DNA of 34,583 bases from Thermoanaerobaculia bacterium (GTDB lineage Bacteria; Acidobacteriota; Thermoanaerobaculia; Multivoradales; JAHEKO01): assembly GCA_945787575.1 (NCBI GenBank), contig CALZKB010000057.1, forward strand, positions 1 through 34,583, in the 5' to 3' direction. The notes beneath the pieces were generated by a model, which worked only from the letters and a program-made list of their open reading frames with translations, was not told the DNA's origin and made no database searches. Each line of letters starts with the position of its first letter. Within the stretch, counting starts at the first letter, position 1. The position numbers were made by a program, and so were the translations under genes. Below, piece by piece: positions 1 through 8,340 of the stretch.

Positions 1-1180
1 CCGGCTTACCCTGATCACCCTGCGGGCCTGGCTTGCCCTGCTCACCCTGACCGCCTGGCTTACCCTGATCACCCTGGGGACCGATCTTGCCCTGCTCACC
101 CTGACCGCCCGGCTTACCCTGGTCACCCTGGGGACCGATCTTGCCCTGGTCACCCTGCGGACCCGGCTTGCCCTGCTCACCCTGACCGCCTGGCTTACCT
201 TGCGGACCCTGGGGACCGCTGTCGCCCGCGGGACCCGGCTTACCCTGGTCACCCTGCGGGCCCGGCTTGCCCTGCTCACCCTGACCGCCTGGCTTACCCT
301 GGTCACCCTGGGGACCGATCTTGCCCTGGTCACCCTGGGGGCCCGGATCGCCGGTGTCGCCCTGCGGACCCATCTTGCCCTGCGGACCTTGATCGCCAGG
401 AACAGCACAAATCGTCAGATCGTAGTCCTTGAGGCAGATACCGCCGTCGCCGGTGCACTCGATGTTGTTGTAGGCGTCGAGAAGATCCTTGATGTGGATC
501 ATCTCCACCCGGTCCGAGCCCTGAGGATCAGTGCCCGGCGGATGAAGCGCGAGGAGCTCGTCAGCCTCTTCGACCACGGGCTCAATCACCGGATCAGATC
601 CCGCTGCCAGGTTGAGCTTCGTGGCGGTGAGATGCTTGGCCAGCTTCAGTGACGCGTCGTCGTTAGAATCGTCGTACTCGAGAAAAGCCAGGAGCTCGTC
701 AAAGTTGTAGACCACGCCCCCGAGCTCGAGTGAGTCCACCGGCCAAGCCGCCGGATGGTTCTTCCAGTACCCCGGAGTGCGGGGACAGAAGCCTCCGTCC
801 TGGCCCACGCCGCATGAGCAGTCGCCGTCGGCGGCGGTGCACCGGTGCGTAAGCAGATAGTCACCACACGGGATCGGAAAAGGCAGGTCGACCACGACAC
901 AGGTGATGCCGTTCGGGTCGAGCGGTGGTGGCGGGCTCACGGAGCACGCGCTCTGGTCCAACGAGACGACCAAAGGCTCGATCTGGGTACCCAGAAAAAA
1001 CACAGCGGGGTCACTGAACCCTGTGCCATAGACCACCAGCTGTGTGGGCACTCCATCGACCAACACTTGTTGAACTTCAAAGATCACTGAGGAAGAGCCG
1101 ATCGACGCCTCCACCATGCTGACGCCTGCCAGACCGAAAACGCCGAGCAGCAACCAGATTCTTAGATTGTTTCTGGCCAT
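1..1180 (-). CDS. Secreted IPT/TIG-like protein with collagen-like Gly-X-Y tail (partial, 3' end outside window)
   Basis: Probable secreted or surface protein; role unknown. The ATG at 1180 follows a GGAGG ribosome site at 1186-1190 with 5 nt spacing, and a hydrophobic signal peptide occupies about residues 6-25. Residues 30-95 look like an IPT/TIG immunoglobulin-like fold (VVYGTGF, FFLGTQ, then CGDYLLT). A Cys-rich stretch containing [13 protein letters not shown] follows, then the segment [12 protein letters not shown] that normally closes such TIG domains just before a collagen tail. From about residue 262 to the window edge (at least 130 residues) every third residue is Gly, built from 9-residue (27-bp) units such as GPQGDQGKI and GGQGEQGKP, with no break. 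The reading frame is open at base 1, so the C-terminus is missing. Collagen-like tails trimerise in other bacterial proteins; that this one does so is inference. Confidence 0.85.
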   Translation of the reverse strand, partial: MARNNLRIWLLLGVFGLAGVSMVEASIGSSSVIFEVQQVLVDGVPTQLVVYGTGFSDPAVFFLGTQIEPLVVSLDQSACSVSPPPPLDPNGITCVVVDLPFPIPCGDYLLTHRCTAADGDCSCGVGQDGGFCPRTPGYWKNHPAAWPVDSLELGGVVYNFDELLAFLEYDDSNDDASLKLAKHLTATKLNLAAGSDPVIEPVVEEADELLALHPPGTDPQGSDRVEMIHIKDLLDAYNNIECTGDGGICLKDYDLTICAVPGDQGPQGKMGPQGDTGDPGPQGDQGKIGPQGDQGKPGGQGEQGKPGPQGDQGKPGPAGDSGPQGPQGKPGGQGEQGKPGPQGDQGKIGPQGDQGKPGGQGEQGKIGPQGDQGKPGGQGEQGKPGPQGDQGKP

Positions 1181-2027
1181 CTCAACCTCCTACCTAGGCT
1201 GTTCTTCAATCATCGACGGTACTTTCGAGCGAATAGGGTAATCGCACAGGCTCGGGATCACCGACCCGACGCCCTGCAAAAAGGGGTGCCGTCACTGTCC
1301 GACGTTGGAGACCTCCGCCATCGCTGAAGTCGCAAGGACTCCTCCGAGACACTCCCTCCCCAGATCCAGTTCATACAGACTTAATCCTTCCGCTCCTGCG
1401 CCAAGAATGTCAATCAGCAAGAACCCGATTCTCGAGGTCGGAATGGATGATTTTCTACTTCACAATAGCCTGATCCGATCGCACAGATGGCCAGCTCGTT
1501 CCCATCCGGCCGCCCTGTCAGCTCGGTATCGGTGAGCCCGGCCGCGAGCCGCTCGATCGCCAGGGCCGGCGCTCCCGGATCGACGGCTGCTTTCGAGAGC
1601 TGGCCGCTTCCCGGCGCCTCGGCGAGGCAGTACTGCTCCGACTGCCAGGGCCTCACCCCGGCCAGGCAGTGGACCTTCCTGATCAAGGGAGGCGCTTGGC
1701 CATCTCCCGTACGCGGCGGCTGTCCCGTGAGGCTTCCTCGGAGGTCGCCAGATACCCGATCAGACTCGCCGCGTTTCGGGCGCGCTGCAACCCCCGCAAT
1801 CAGGTTTGGTCGTCTTCCAAGTGCGTAAGTCTGGCACAATGACCAACTTCGAAGAGCAAGAGGGGCAGCTCGTGGACTTAAATCAGAACGGTGACGTGGC
1901 CATTCGCAATCGCAAAGATCTTCTCTTCTTGTGGCCTTGATGACTGATACGGCGCTGGCCGGGTCCGTACCAGCGGCCGACCCGCGTCACGCGGCACCTA
2001 GGATTCGTCTATAGCGGGCCCCTGTCG
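1181..2027. other. Intergenic stretch, no convincing gene
   Basis: Open frames on both strands here (for example about 1414-1839 minus and 1487-1828 plus) overlap one another and resemble no family I know. A 33-residue open frame at 1839-1940 (+), starting MTNFEEQEGQL, is too short to support. The ribosome site of the upstream minus-strand gene lies at 1186-1190. I see no tRNA, no clear promoter and no strong hairpin. Confidence 0.5.
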
Positions 2028-3809
2028 ATGACGAGCTGGGTCAAGACGGCGCTAACGAGTCGCTGGCTGCAGGTTGCGGCGTTGCTGGCGCTGATCGTCG
2101 CCGTCTACGCCAACGTCTATCACAACGCCTATCAGCTGGACGACAGCTATCGAGTCCGCGACAACCCCCACATCCGCAAGGTGCTTCCGATGTCCCGGTT
2201 CTTCGAAGACCCGGACACGATGGCGACTTTGCCTCGGCTGGTTCAGTATCGACCGCTCTTGCCACTCAGCCTGGCGATCAACCGAGCTATCAGCGGGCCG
2301 AGCCTGGCCGGTTATCACATCGGTAACGTTCTGCTGCACGCGGCGGTCGTGGTCCTGGTGTATCTGCTGCTGCTGGAGCTCTTGACCCACTGGAGCAGGG
2401 TTCGGAGTGTGCAGGACCGCGCTGGACCCATGGCGTTCTTCGCCAGCGCCATCTTTGCCATCCATCCGATCGCTGGGATCCCGGTCAACTACATCAGCGC
2501 CCGGGACCTGCAGTTGATGGCGGTGTTCTTCTTGGGGTTCGTCCTGATCTGGGTGCGGATGCAGCGCCGCGGTAACACTGTCCATGGCTGGGTGTCGGCG
2601 CTGCTACTGCTTTTCTTGTCTCTACTCGCGAAGGAGAACGGCGTGGCGGCGCCGGCCCTGATGATCGCGTTCTCGGCGACCTGCTGCGGGCGTTCGCTGC
2701 GGTCGCGGCAAACCTGGCTGCCTGCTTTTGGGGTGGCGGCATTCGCCGGGCTGTATCTGGCGTTCGTGCGAATCGTGGTTGGGTTTTCGGGCTTCGCCAA
2801 CGTCGTGGGCCGGGGCCAGGGCGGTCCCTTGGGCTATCTCTGGACTCAGCTGAAGGTGCACCTCTTCGAGTACCTGCCGCTGGTGGCATGGCCCCTGCCC
2901 GTGCGGCAAGCGCCCCACGTAGAGCCAGTCGTGAGCTGGTTCGACCCCGCCGCGATCGCAGGAGCGGTGTTCCTCATCGGGACGCTGTACCTAGCCTGGC
3001 GACTGCGGCAGAGGCAGCCCTTGGTGGCGATGGCGATCCTGTCCTGGTGGATTCTCCTGGCGCTCACCTCTTCGATGATCCCAATGATCGCTGTATCGGT
3101 GCACTACCGACCGTACCTGTCGCTGGTGTTCGCGAGCTTGCTGGTGGCCATGGCGCTCTGGCACTGGCTACCCGCGCGATGGCTGGCGCCGATGGCAGGG
3201 CTGTTGCTAGTGCTGCTGGCGGTCGCCTCCTGGCGCCACAACGCGACCTGGGCCGACGACAAGCTGCTCTTTGATCACAGCGTGCGCTACGGCGGCGCAC
3301 CCTTAGCCCACCTCAACCTCGGCGTCGCTTGGATGGGTGTAGACAACCGCCGCGCCAGAGCTCACTTCGAGGACGCGCTGGAGATGAACCCGGCGTACGT
3401 CCTCGCCCGGCTCAACCTGGGTATCACCCGGGTCCGACTGGGCGACGTGGACGAGGGCCTCGCGCTAATGGAGGAGGCGATCCGCCAGGACCCCAAGCGT
3501 GCCCAGAGTCATCATTGGTATGCGGTGCTGCTCAACGAGGTGGGTCGCACCGAGCACGCCGCGTTGGCGAGCGCCACCGCGGCCGCCTTGCGCCCCGACG
3601 AGATCCGCTACCGCTACCGCGCCGCCCTCGATCAACAGGCGGTCGAAGACTTCGAAAAGAGCCTCGACGGCTGGTTCAACCTGGGCTGGGCCTACTTCGA
3701 CCTCGGCCGTTGCGAGGACGCCATCTACGCCTTCGAGCAGAGTCTGCGACTGCGGCCAGAGCATGCTGAAACCAAGGCCAAGATCGCCGAGTGCCGACTC
3801 GGACATTAG
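2028..3809 (+). CDS. Polytopic membrane protein with C-terminal TPR repeats (TMTC/GT-C-like)
   Basis: 593 residues. The first 400 or so hold about ten hydrophobic helices, from residue 13 on. The first extracytoplasmic loop carries an acidic pair in YQLDDSYRVRDNPHI (D38, D39), followed by a QYRPLLPLSLAINRA segment. This matches the layout of TMTC-type and other GT-C glycosyltransferases that use lipid-linked sugars. From about residue 425 there are three to four TPR repeats (AHLNLGVAW, ARLNLGITRVRLGD, GWFNLGWAYFDLGRCEDAIYAFEQSLRLRP). Protein O-glycosylation is plausible but not shown. The gene lies upstream of, and in line with, the cyclophilin lipoprotein and a second GT-C protein, and may be expressed with them. 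No clear Shine-Dalgarno precedes the ATG, so the start is the least certain part. Confidence 0.8.
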   Translation: MTSWVKTALTSRWLQVAALLALIVAVYANVYHNAYQLDDSYRVRDNPHIRKVLPMSRFFEDPDTMATLPRLVQYRPLLPLSLAINRAISGPSLAGYHIGNVLLHAAVVVLVYLLLLELLTHWSRVRSVQDRAGPMAFFASAIFAIHPIAGIPVNYISARDLQLMAVFFLGFVLIWVRMQRRGNTVHGWVSALLLLFLSLLAKENGVAAPALMIAFSATCCGRSLRSRQTWLPAFGVAAFAGLYLAFVRIVVGFSGFANVVGRGQGGPLGYLWTQLKVHLFEYLPLVAWPLPVRQAPHVEPVVSWFDPAAIAGAVFLIGTLYLAWRLRQRQPLVAMAILSWWILLALTSSMIPMIAVSVHYRPYLSLVFASLLVAMALWHWLPARWLAPMAGLLLVLLAVASWRHNATWADDKLLFDHSVRYGGAPLAHLNLGVAWMGVDNRRARAHFEDALEMNPAYVLARLNLGITRVRLGDVDEGLALMEEAIRQDPKRAQSHHWYAVLLNEVGRTEHAALASATAAALRPDEIRYRYRAALDQQAVEDFEKSLDGWFNLGWAYFDLGRCEDAIYAFEQSLRLRPEHAETKAKIAECRLGH

Positions 3810-4132
3810 CTTGGACCAGGCTACAGAGTCTCACTCGTGTTTTCGCGCCGCCGGCGTCCAAGGTCCTGGGCGAGCTCGGCGGCCGCCTGGGAGCGGACCG
3901 GCGCGAAGTGCGGCTCCGCGGCGAGGTGGCCCTGTCGAGATCTCTACCGGCGCACGTGTTCGTCCAGCTCCCCGTTCGGGCTTCGGAGAGGTCCTCTCCG
4001 GCTGTCATGACGGAGGAAGGACTAGGCCACGGATCGGGGTCCCGGCCCCGAATCTTCTGGTATAAAAGATCTTGTGTTGTGTGTGGGATTGCGCAGCCAC
4101 GGAAGGTGACAGGTTCTCGAGGCAGGGTCGCC
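3810..4132. other. Intergenic region upstream of cyclophilin lipoprotein
   Basis: 323 bases. The reading frame of the downstream gene happens to stay open through this stretch, but the translation lacks any signal peptide or known domain, so I treat it as non-coding. A short GC inverted repeat (CGGGG/CCCCG) lies near 4034-4050 and a TATAAA sequence at about 4061; without a matching -35 box I do not call a promoter. Confidence 0.45.
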
Positions 4133-5455
4133 ATGGTGACGTTGTGCCTCGTCCGGTCGCTGGTCCTCGGAGCGACGCTTGCGGGCCTGGCCGGTTGCCA
4201 AACCCCGACAGCGCCAACTGAGCCCCCCGGTCCTCGCCTGGTGATGCAGCGCTACGTGGAGCGGCTGCAACTGAACGGCTCGCTCGATCTCGAGGACCCC
4301 GACTGGAGGGCCAGGCTGCCGCCTCCCCCCGGTACGTCCTTCGACGAGCGGCGGGACTACTCATGGGTGGTCAACACGAGCCTGGGTAGCTTCACCGTGC
4401 GCCTCTTCTCCGATGTCGCTCCACGCCATGTAGCCAACATCGTCTACATGTCCGAGCTCGGCTACTACGAGGGGCTCTACTTCCATCATGTCGAGTCGGA
4501 ACTGATGGTGTATGGGGGTGGTCTTCGGCCCGATCGGGAGAGTGATCCGGGGACCGTCTACACCGTCGGCGAGACGCCGTTGAAGGAGGTGGGCTTCGAC
4601 CGGCCGGGTCGGGTGGCGATGGTCCGTCGCGACGGTGGCTCGCTCGGCGGTCGGTTCCTCGTGACCCTCGAGGAGACAACCTGGCTGGATGGGGATCACG
4701 CTGTCATCGGGCAGGTTGTGGAGGGCCTCGACACGGTCCGCCGTCTCGGGCGGAGCGTCGAGCAGGGTGAGCCAGAGGCGGCTCGCATCGACAGTACGCG
4801 GATCCTGGTCACTCCGAGCACGCTCGAGCAGGTGCGGCTTCACATCGCCCGTCTCAGCGGCATGGGCCTCCTGGATCGGAGCCGGGAGGACTGGCGCTCG
4901 GTGCTGCTGCCGGATCCTCCGAGGCTCAAGCCGGCGGTGGGCAAGTCTTTCACCTGGCACATCGAAACCAGCGAGGGTCCAATGGAGGTCCTTCTCTTTG
5001 CCGAAGAGGCGCCGCGGCACGTGGTCAATGTCCTGTACCTCTCCGAGCTGGGCTACTACGACGGGCTTTTCTTCCACCGGGTGATCCCCGGCTTCATGGC
5101 CCAAGGGGGTGGGATGGCTTGGAAGCGGGGTGGGGCAGCTCCTGGCTACGCCTTCCTGCAGGAGCGGTCGGTGAGTCACGACCGACCGTACCGGGTCGCC
5201 ATGGTCGCCGACAGCGTCTGGCTGTCCGTTGGAGGCCAATTCTTCGTGACCTACGCGGCCACCCCGTGGCTCGATGAGCTCAATACAGTTTTCGGCCAGG
5301 TCGTGGCGGGGTCTCGGACGCTGCGCCGGATCGAGACCTACGGCAGCCCCTCGGGCGCCACGTCGCGTCCTGTCACCATCGTCAGCACCCGGGTAGACGA
5401 GTCGAATGCCGGGAGCCGCTCTCTCCTGGAGGGCCCGGGAGGGGAGCTCCCGTGA
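4133..5455 (+). CDS. Lipoprotein with two tandem cyclophilin-type peptidyl-prolyl isomerase domains
   Basis: 440 residues, predicted envelope-anchored prolyl isomerase or chaperone. The ATG at 4133 is preferred over the longer open frame because it gives a clean lipoprotein signal ending in LAGC (Cys22). Two modules follow, each a short helical leader (pattern L-DR-x-DW-x-LP-PP) plus a cyclophilin domain. Module 2 keeps the catalytic signature FHRVIPGFMAQGG (R316, F321, Q324), with F-V-T and PWLD further on. Module 1 has FHHVESELMVYGG at the same place, so the Arg, Phe and Gln positions are H119, L124 and Y127; this domain is probably not a catalyst. The Arg positions are exactly 197 residues apart, as in the triple-cyclophilin paralogue at 17063-18925. 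The stop codon overlaps the GTG start of the next gene. Confidence 0.88.
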   Translation: MVTLCLVRSLVLGATLAGLAGCQTPTAPTEPPGPRLVMQRYVERLQLNGSLDLEDPDWRARLPPPPGTSFDERRDYSWVVNTSLGSFTVRLFSDVAPRHVANIVYMSELGYYEGLYFHHVESELMVYGGGLRPDRESDPGTVYTVGETPLKEVGFDRPGRVAMVRRDGGSLGGRFLVTLEETTWLDGDHAVIGQVVEGLDTVRRLGRSVEQGEPEAARIDSTRILVTPSTLEQVRLHIARLSGMGLLDRSREDWRSVLLPDPPRLKPAVGKSFTWHIETSEGPMEVLLFAEEAPRHVVNVLYLSELGYYDGLFFHRVIPGFMAQGGGMAWKRGGAAPGYAFLQERSVSHDRPYRVAMVADSVWLSVGGQFFVTYAATPWLDELNTVFGQVVAGSRTLRRIETYGSPSGATSRPVTIVSTRVDESNAGSRSLLEGPGGELP

Positions 5456-6975
5456 CCGCGCCTCGTCCTCCTGAGCACTCGCCAGATCGGCGACACTGGG
5501 CCGCGCTCTCCTTGGTGCTCCTCCTGGCGGCTGCGCTGCGGCTGAGCGGTCTCGGCTCGGTCGGCTTCTGGTACGACGAGTGCATTACGGCCTACCGCGC
5601 CACGCTGGGGACCGGCGAGCTCCTCGCCATCCTACGCCCCATCGGGCAGGCGCCTCTGTTCATCCTGCTCGAGAAGCTCGTCCACCACACCCTCGGCAAC
5701 GAGGAGTGGAAGCTGCTCCTGCTGCCTGCGCTCTTCGGGACCGCCAGCGTCGCGCTCGGCTACCACCTGGGACGGAAGTGGATAGGCCCGCGTGCCGGCC
5801 TGGCGACGGCTTTCCTGCTGGCCGTGAGCCCTCTTCATCTGCACTACAGTCGCGAGGCCAGGTCCTACAGCCTGCTCGCCCTGCTCCTCATGCTCTCCCT
5901 CTGGTGCGTCGACCGCGTGGTCAGGCAGCCGCGACCGCGCTCGGTAGCGCTCGCCGCGCTCGCCTTTTCCGCCGTGGCCTACACCCACGGCGTGGGGGCG
6001 GTCTACCTCGCGCCGCTGGTCGCCATCGCCATGCTCCAGGTAGCGCTGCGACGCCGCTGGCGGAGCCTGGTGGGGCTGGCCGCGGCGGTTGCCCTGGCCG
6101 TGGTGACCTTCCTGCCCTGGCTGCCCGACTACGCCCACCAGGTGGCAACCATCGACGAGCCCTACTATTGGGCACAGTGGCACTGGGACGAGGTCTTCCC
6201 CTGGCAGGTGCCGTATTCGCTGGCCGCCCTCAGCCACGGGAGCGGCCCGCCGGTGACCAACATGGTCACCTCCACGCCCTGGACGGCATGGCTCGCCGCC
6301 GGGCTATCGACTCTCCTCGCCCTGGTCGGGTTGCTTCGGCGCGCCGTCTGGAGGCGGCCCGAGATGACACCACTGCTGTTGGCCGGGGGGGTGCTCTCCC
6401 TTCTACTGCTCTTCGCCGGCGCCTGGCTCAAGGCGCCCGTGTACGTGGTCGGCCGGACCGACAGCGCTGCGCTGCCGTTCCTCGTCCTGCTGGCCGCCTC
6501 CGGCATTCAGGCGCTGCCTCGCCGACTGGCCTGGGCCCCGCCTCTCCTGCTCGGCGCTCTCGCCGTCCAACCCCTGGTGGCCGAGCTGCAGAGCCCGGAG
6601 AAAAGCCGCGATCGCCGCATGAACGGCATCATGGCCGAGGTCATGGAGGACGGGGACATGCTGCTCACCTCGGGACAAGTCTTCGAGCCCAGCGCCTACT
6701 ACCTCGGACAGTGGGGCCGTGAGGCGGACATTCGCGTCTGGCCGACCACCTCCTCGCCTCGCGACTCGAGAGGCCTCCAGGCGGAGGCACTGCTCATCGC
6801 CACGGAGGCCCGTCGCCGCTCCCGCCCTGTCTGGTGGCTGGTATGGAGCGAGTACGAGCTCGACCTCCTGTCTCCGGCCCTGTACGCCCACTTCGACGTT
6901 GTCGGCAGGCGCGACATGTACCACCGCAAGCAGTTCCTTCAACTGAGAGCTCGACCCTCCGGCGGCGCCGGCTGA
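5452..6975 (+). CDS. GT39/PMT_2-type membrane glycosyltransferase
   Basis: 507 residues with roughly ten transmembrane helices. The first extracytoplasmic loop has GFWYDECITAYRA, whose Asp-Glu pair matches the catalytic acidic motif of ArnT/PMT-type GT-C enzymes. HYSREARSYSLLALL, typical of bacterial GT39 proteins, follows near residue 130. Such enzymes transfer a sugar from a polyprenyl-phosphate carrier; the acceptor here is unknown. The GTG start lies in a GTGA overlap with the stop codon of the cyclophilin lipoprotein, which implies translational coupling and one operon. The soluble C-terminal part (about residues 385-507) probably faces the periplasm. Confidence 0.87.
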   Translation: MTAPRPPEHSPDRRHWAALSLVLLLAAALRLSGLGSVGFWYDECITAYRATLGTGELLAILRPIGQAPLFILLEKLVHHTLGNEEWKLLLLPALFGTASVALGYHLGRKWIGPRAGLATAFLLAVSPLHLHYSREARSYSLLALLLMLSLWCVDRVVRQPRPRSVALAALAFSAVAYTHGVGAVYLAPLVAIAMLQVALRRRWRSLVGLAAAVALAVVTFLPWLPDYAHQVATIDEPYYWAQWHWDEVFPWQVPYSLAALSHGSGPPVTNMVTSTPWTAWLAAGLSTLLALVGLLRRAVWRRPEMTPLLLAGGVLSLLLLFAGAWLKAPVYVVGRTDSAALPFLVLLAASGIQALPRRLAWAPPLLLGALAVQPLVAELQSPEKSRDRRMNGIMAEVMEDGDMLLTSGQVFEPSAYYLGQWGREADIRVWPTTSSPRDSRGLQAEALLIATEARRRSRPVWWLVWSEYELDLLSPALYAHFDVVGRRDMYHRKQFLQLRARPSGGAG

Positions 6976-6999
6976 GAGCGCCCGCCGGCCTGAAGCCCC

Positions 7000-7123
7000 G
7001 ACCTCAAGCCGACCTCAAGCCGACCTCAAGCCGACCTCAAGCCTCACAGGAATACTGCAAGATCCCGACCTCAAGCCGACCTCAAGCCTCACAGGAATAC
7101 TGCAAGAGGAATACTGCAAGATC
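7000..7123. repeat. Composite tandem repeat array A (GACCTCAAGCC units plus AGGAATACTGC)
   Basis: Six copies of the 11-bp GACCTCAAGCC (starts 7000, 7011, 7022, 7033, 7067, 7078) are interleaved with three copies of AGGAATACTGC (7048, 7093, 7107). The larger unit is two or more GACCTCAAGCC followed by TCACAGGAATACTGCAAG. The array fills the gap between the GT39 gene and the transposase gene. The AGGAATACTGC core recurs in a second array at 10384-10704. Confidence 0.9.
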
Positions 7124-7150
7124 CCCTCCCTCACTTTCGTCTCTTGGGAC

Positions 7151-8056
7151 ATGGGATACAAACTCCGCCACCTGCCCGGCCCGACGCTCGTCGAGATCAC
7201 AAGCCGCGCCATCCAACGGCGCTTTCTCCTAAGACCCTCATCCCAAGTCAACGCCATCATCATTGGCGCTCTCGCGCGGGCTCAGCGCCTCTACGGAATG
7301 AAGGTCTGCTACTGCACATACCTCTCGAACCACGCGCACCTCCTTCTTTGGCCCGACGACGCCCAGCAAATGGCCGACTTCATGCGCTACGCTCATTCCA
7401 AGATTTCCAAAGAGCTAGGAAGACTCCATCAGTGGAAAGGCGGCGTCTTCGAGCGCCGCTACACCAGCATCGTCCTGAGCGACGAGGACGAGATCCAGCG
7501 CAGACGCATCCGCTACCTTGTCTCTCAAGGTTGCAAGGAAGGCCTGGTGGCATCTCCCAAACACTGGCCCGGCGTCACCTGTGTCAGAGCACTCACCGAA
7601 GGCAAACCGCTCGAAGGCATCTGGATCGATCGCTCCGCGCAGTATCGCGCTCGAGAGTGCGGCAAAAACGCTCCGGATCACGAGTTCACGAGCGCTGAAC
7701 GCCTTGAGATCACGCCGCTGCCGTGCTGGCAAGAGCTCACCGAGTCTCAGCGCCAAGCGAAGGCCAGGAAGATGGTCCAAGAGATCGAGAGCGAGACCGA
7801 AGGGACGAGCGTTCTCGGTCGCAAAGCGATTCTCGGCCAAGACCCTCACGCAGCACCAAGGGGCCATCCCGAGAAAACACCCGCGCCCAGGTTTCACGCG
7901 ATCGATCCCCAAGTACGCCGAGCGCTCGAATGGGTGTTTCGACTCTTCGAACTCGAGTACCGGCAGGCCGCGGAGGACCTCAAGCTCGGTAAGGAAGCCC
8001 TCTTCCCCCAAGGCTGCTTCCTGCCGGCTGCGCGGTTCCTGGCGCTCATTAACTGA
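7151..8056 (+). CDS. RAYT-like (REP-associated, IS200/Y1 family) transposase
   Basis: 301 residues. The N-terminal half is an IS200-like Y1 transposase domain: an ITSRAIQRR start, the metal-binding HUH motif SNHAHLLLW (H61, H63), then FMRYAHSKISKELGR and GGVFERRYTSIV. Such proteins nick single-stranded DNA at short palindromic or REP elements. The C-terminal 150 residues (SQGCKEGLVASP, WPGVTC, GIWIDRSAQYRARE) match a domain I recall from many acidobacterial members. Tandem arrays lie just upstream and about 2 kb downstream, as expected for a housekeeping-type RAYT and its repeats. In a standard alignment the usual catalytic Tyr of the helix after HUH seems absent; Y80 or Y104 are the only nearby candidates. 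The gene has no inverted-repeat ends of its own. The start codon is tentative, since no ribosome site is visible. Confidence 0.8.
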   Translation: MGYKLRHLPGPTLVEITSRAIQRRFLLRPSSQVNAIIIGALARAQRLYGMKVCYCTYLSNHAHLLLWPDDAQQMADFMRYAHSKISKELGRLHQWKGGVFERRYTSIVLSDEDEIQRRRIRYLVSQGCKEGLVASPKHWPGVTCVRALTEGKPLEGIWIDRSAQYRARECGKNAPDHEFTSAERLEITPLPCWQELTESQRQAKARKMVQEIESETEGTSVLGRKAILGQDPHAAPRGHPEKTPAPRFHAIDPQVRRALEWVFRLFELEYRQAAEDLKLGKEALFPQGCFLPAARFLALIN

Positions 8057-8128
8057 ACTGATCCAGGCCGTCAGCTTCCTTCTACCCTGAGACGCTGCAG
8101 GCGGCCAGGCGCAGCCGTCGATCCGTCA

Positions 8129-8183
8129 GGCCGCGGGCTGTCGAGAGGCGCCTTGGATAGCCCGCGCAGGGCGTGCCGCGGCC
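8129..8183. repeat. Nested GC-rich inverted repeats after the transposase gene
   Basis: CGCGGGCT at 8132-8139 pairs with AGCCCGCG at 8159-8166 (8 bp, 19-nt loop). GGCCGCGG at 8129-8136 can instead pair with CCGCGGCC at 8176-8183. The two pairings are mutually exclusive. The element sits between convergent genes, so it could be a bidirectional terminator without a T tract, or a REP-type palindrome used by the transposase. Confidence 0.5.
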
Positions 8184-8276
8184 AGGACCAGGTCATCGGA
8201 TCTACCCCGTCGAGCTCGACTCTGAGCGAGGGCGGAGAAAGGGACCACATGCGACCGTCTACCTGTAAGTGGCCAA

Positions 8277-8306
8277 GACCTCTAGTAAGCCGACCTCTAG
8301 TAAACC
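8277..8306. repeat. 15-bp tandem duplication GACCTCTAGTAAGCC
   Basis: GACCTCTAGTAAGCC at 8277-8291 is followed directly by GACCTCTAGTAAACC (one mismatch). Its GACCTC start is shared with the units of the arrays at 7000 and 10384, and a nearby GATCTCAAGCC (about 8312) resembles GACCTCAAGCC. It may be a diverged or decaying member of the same repeat family. Confidence 0.6.
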
Positions 8307-8340
8307 TGTGAGATCTCAAGCCCCCAAGCCCCAGCGTTCG

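Noticed and set aside
1633-1650. Possible isolated copy of the array core (CAGTACTGCTCCG)
   Set aside because: Matches the AGGAATACTGC core only partly; a short similarity in 34 kb is not evidence enough.
4034-4070. Promoter with TATAAA upstream of the cyclophilin lipoprotein gene
   Set aside because: No -35 box at a sensible distance, and acidobacterial promoter consensus is not known well enough to call it from one hexamer.
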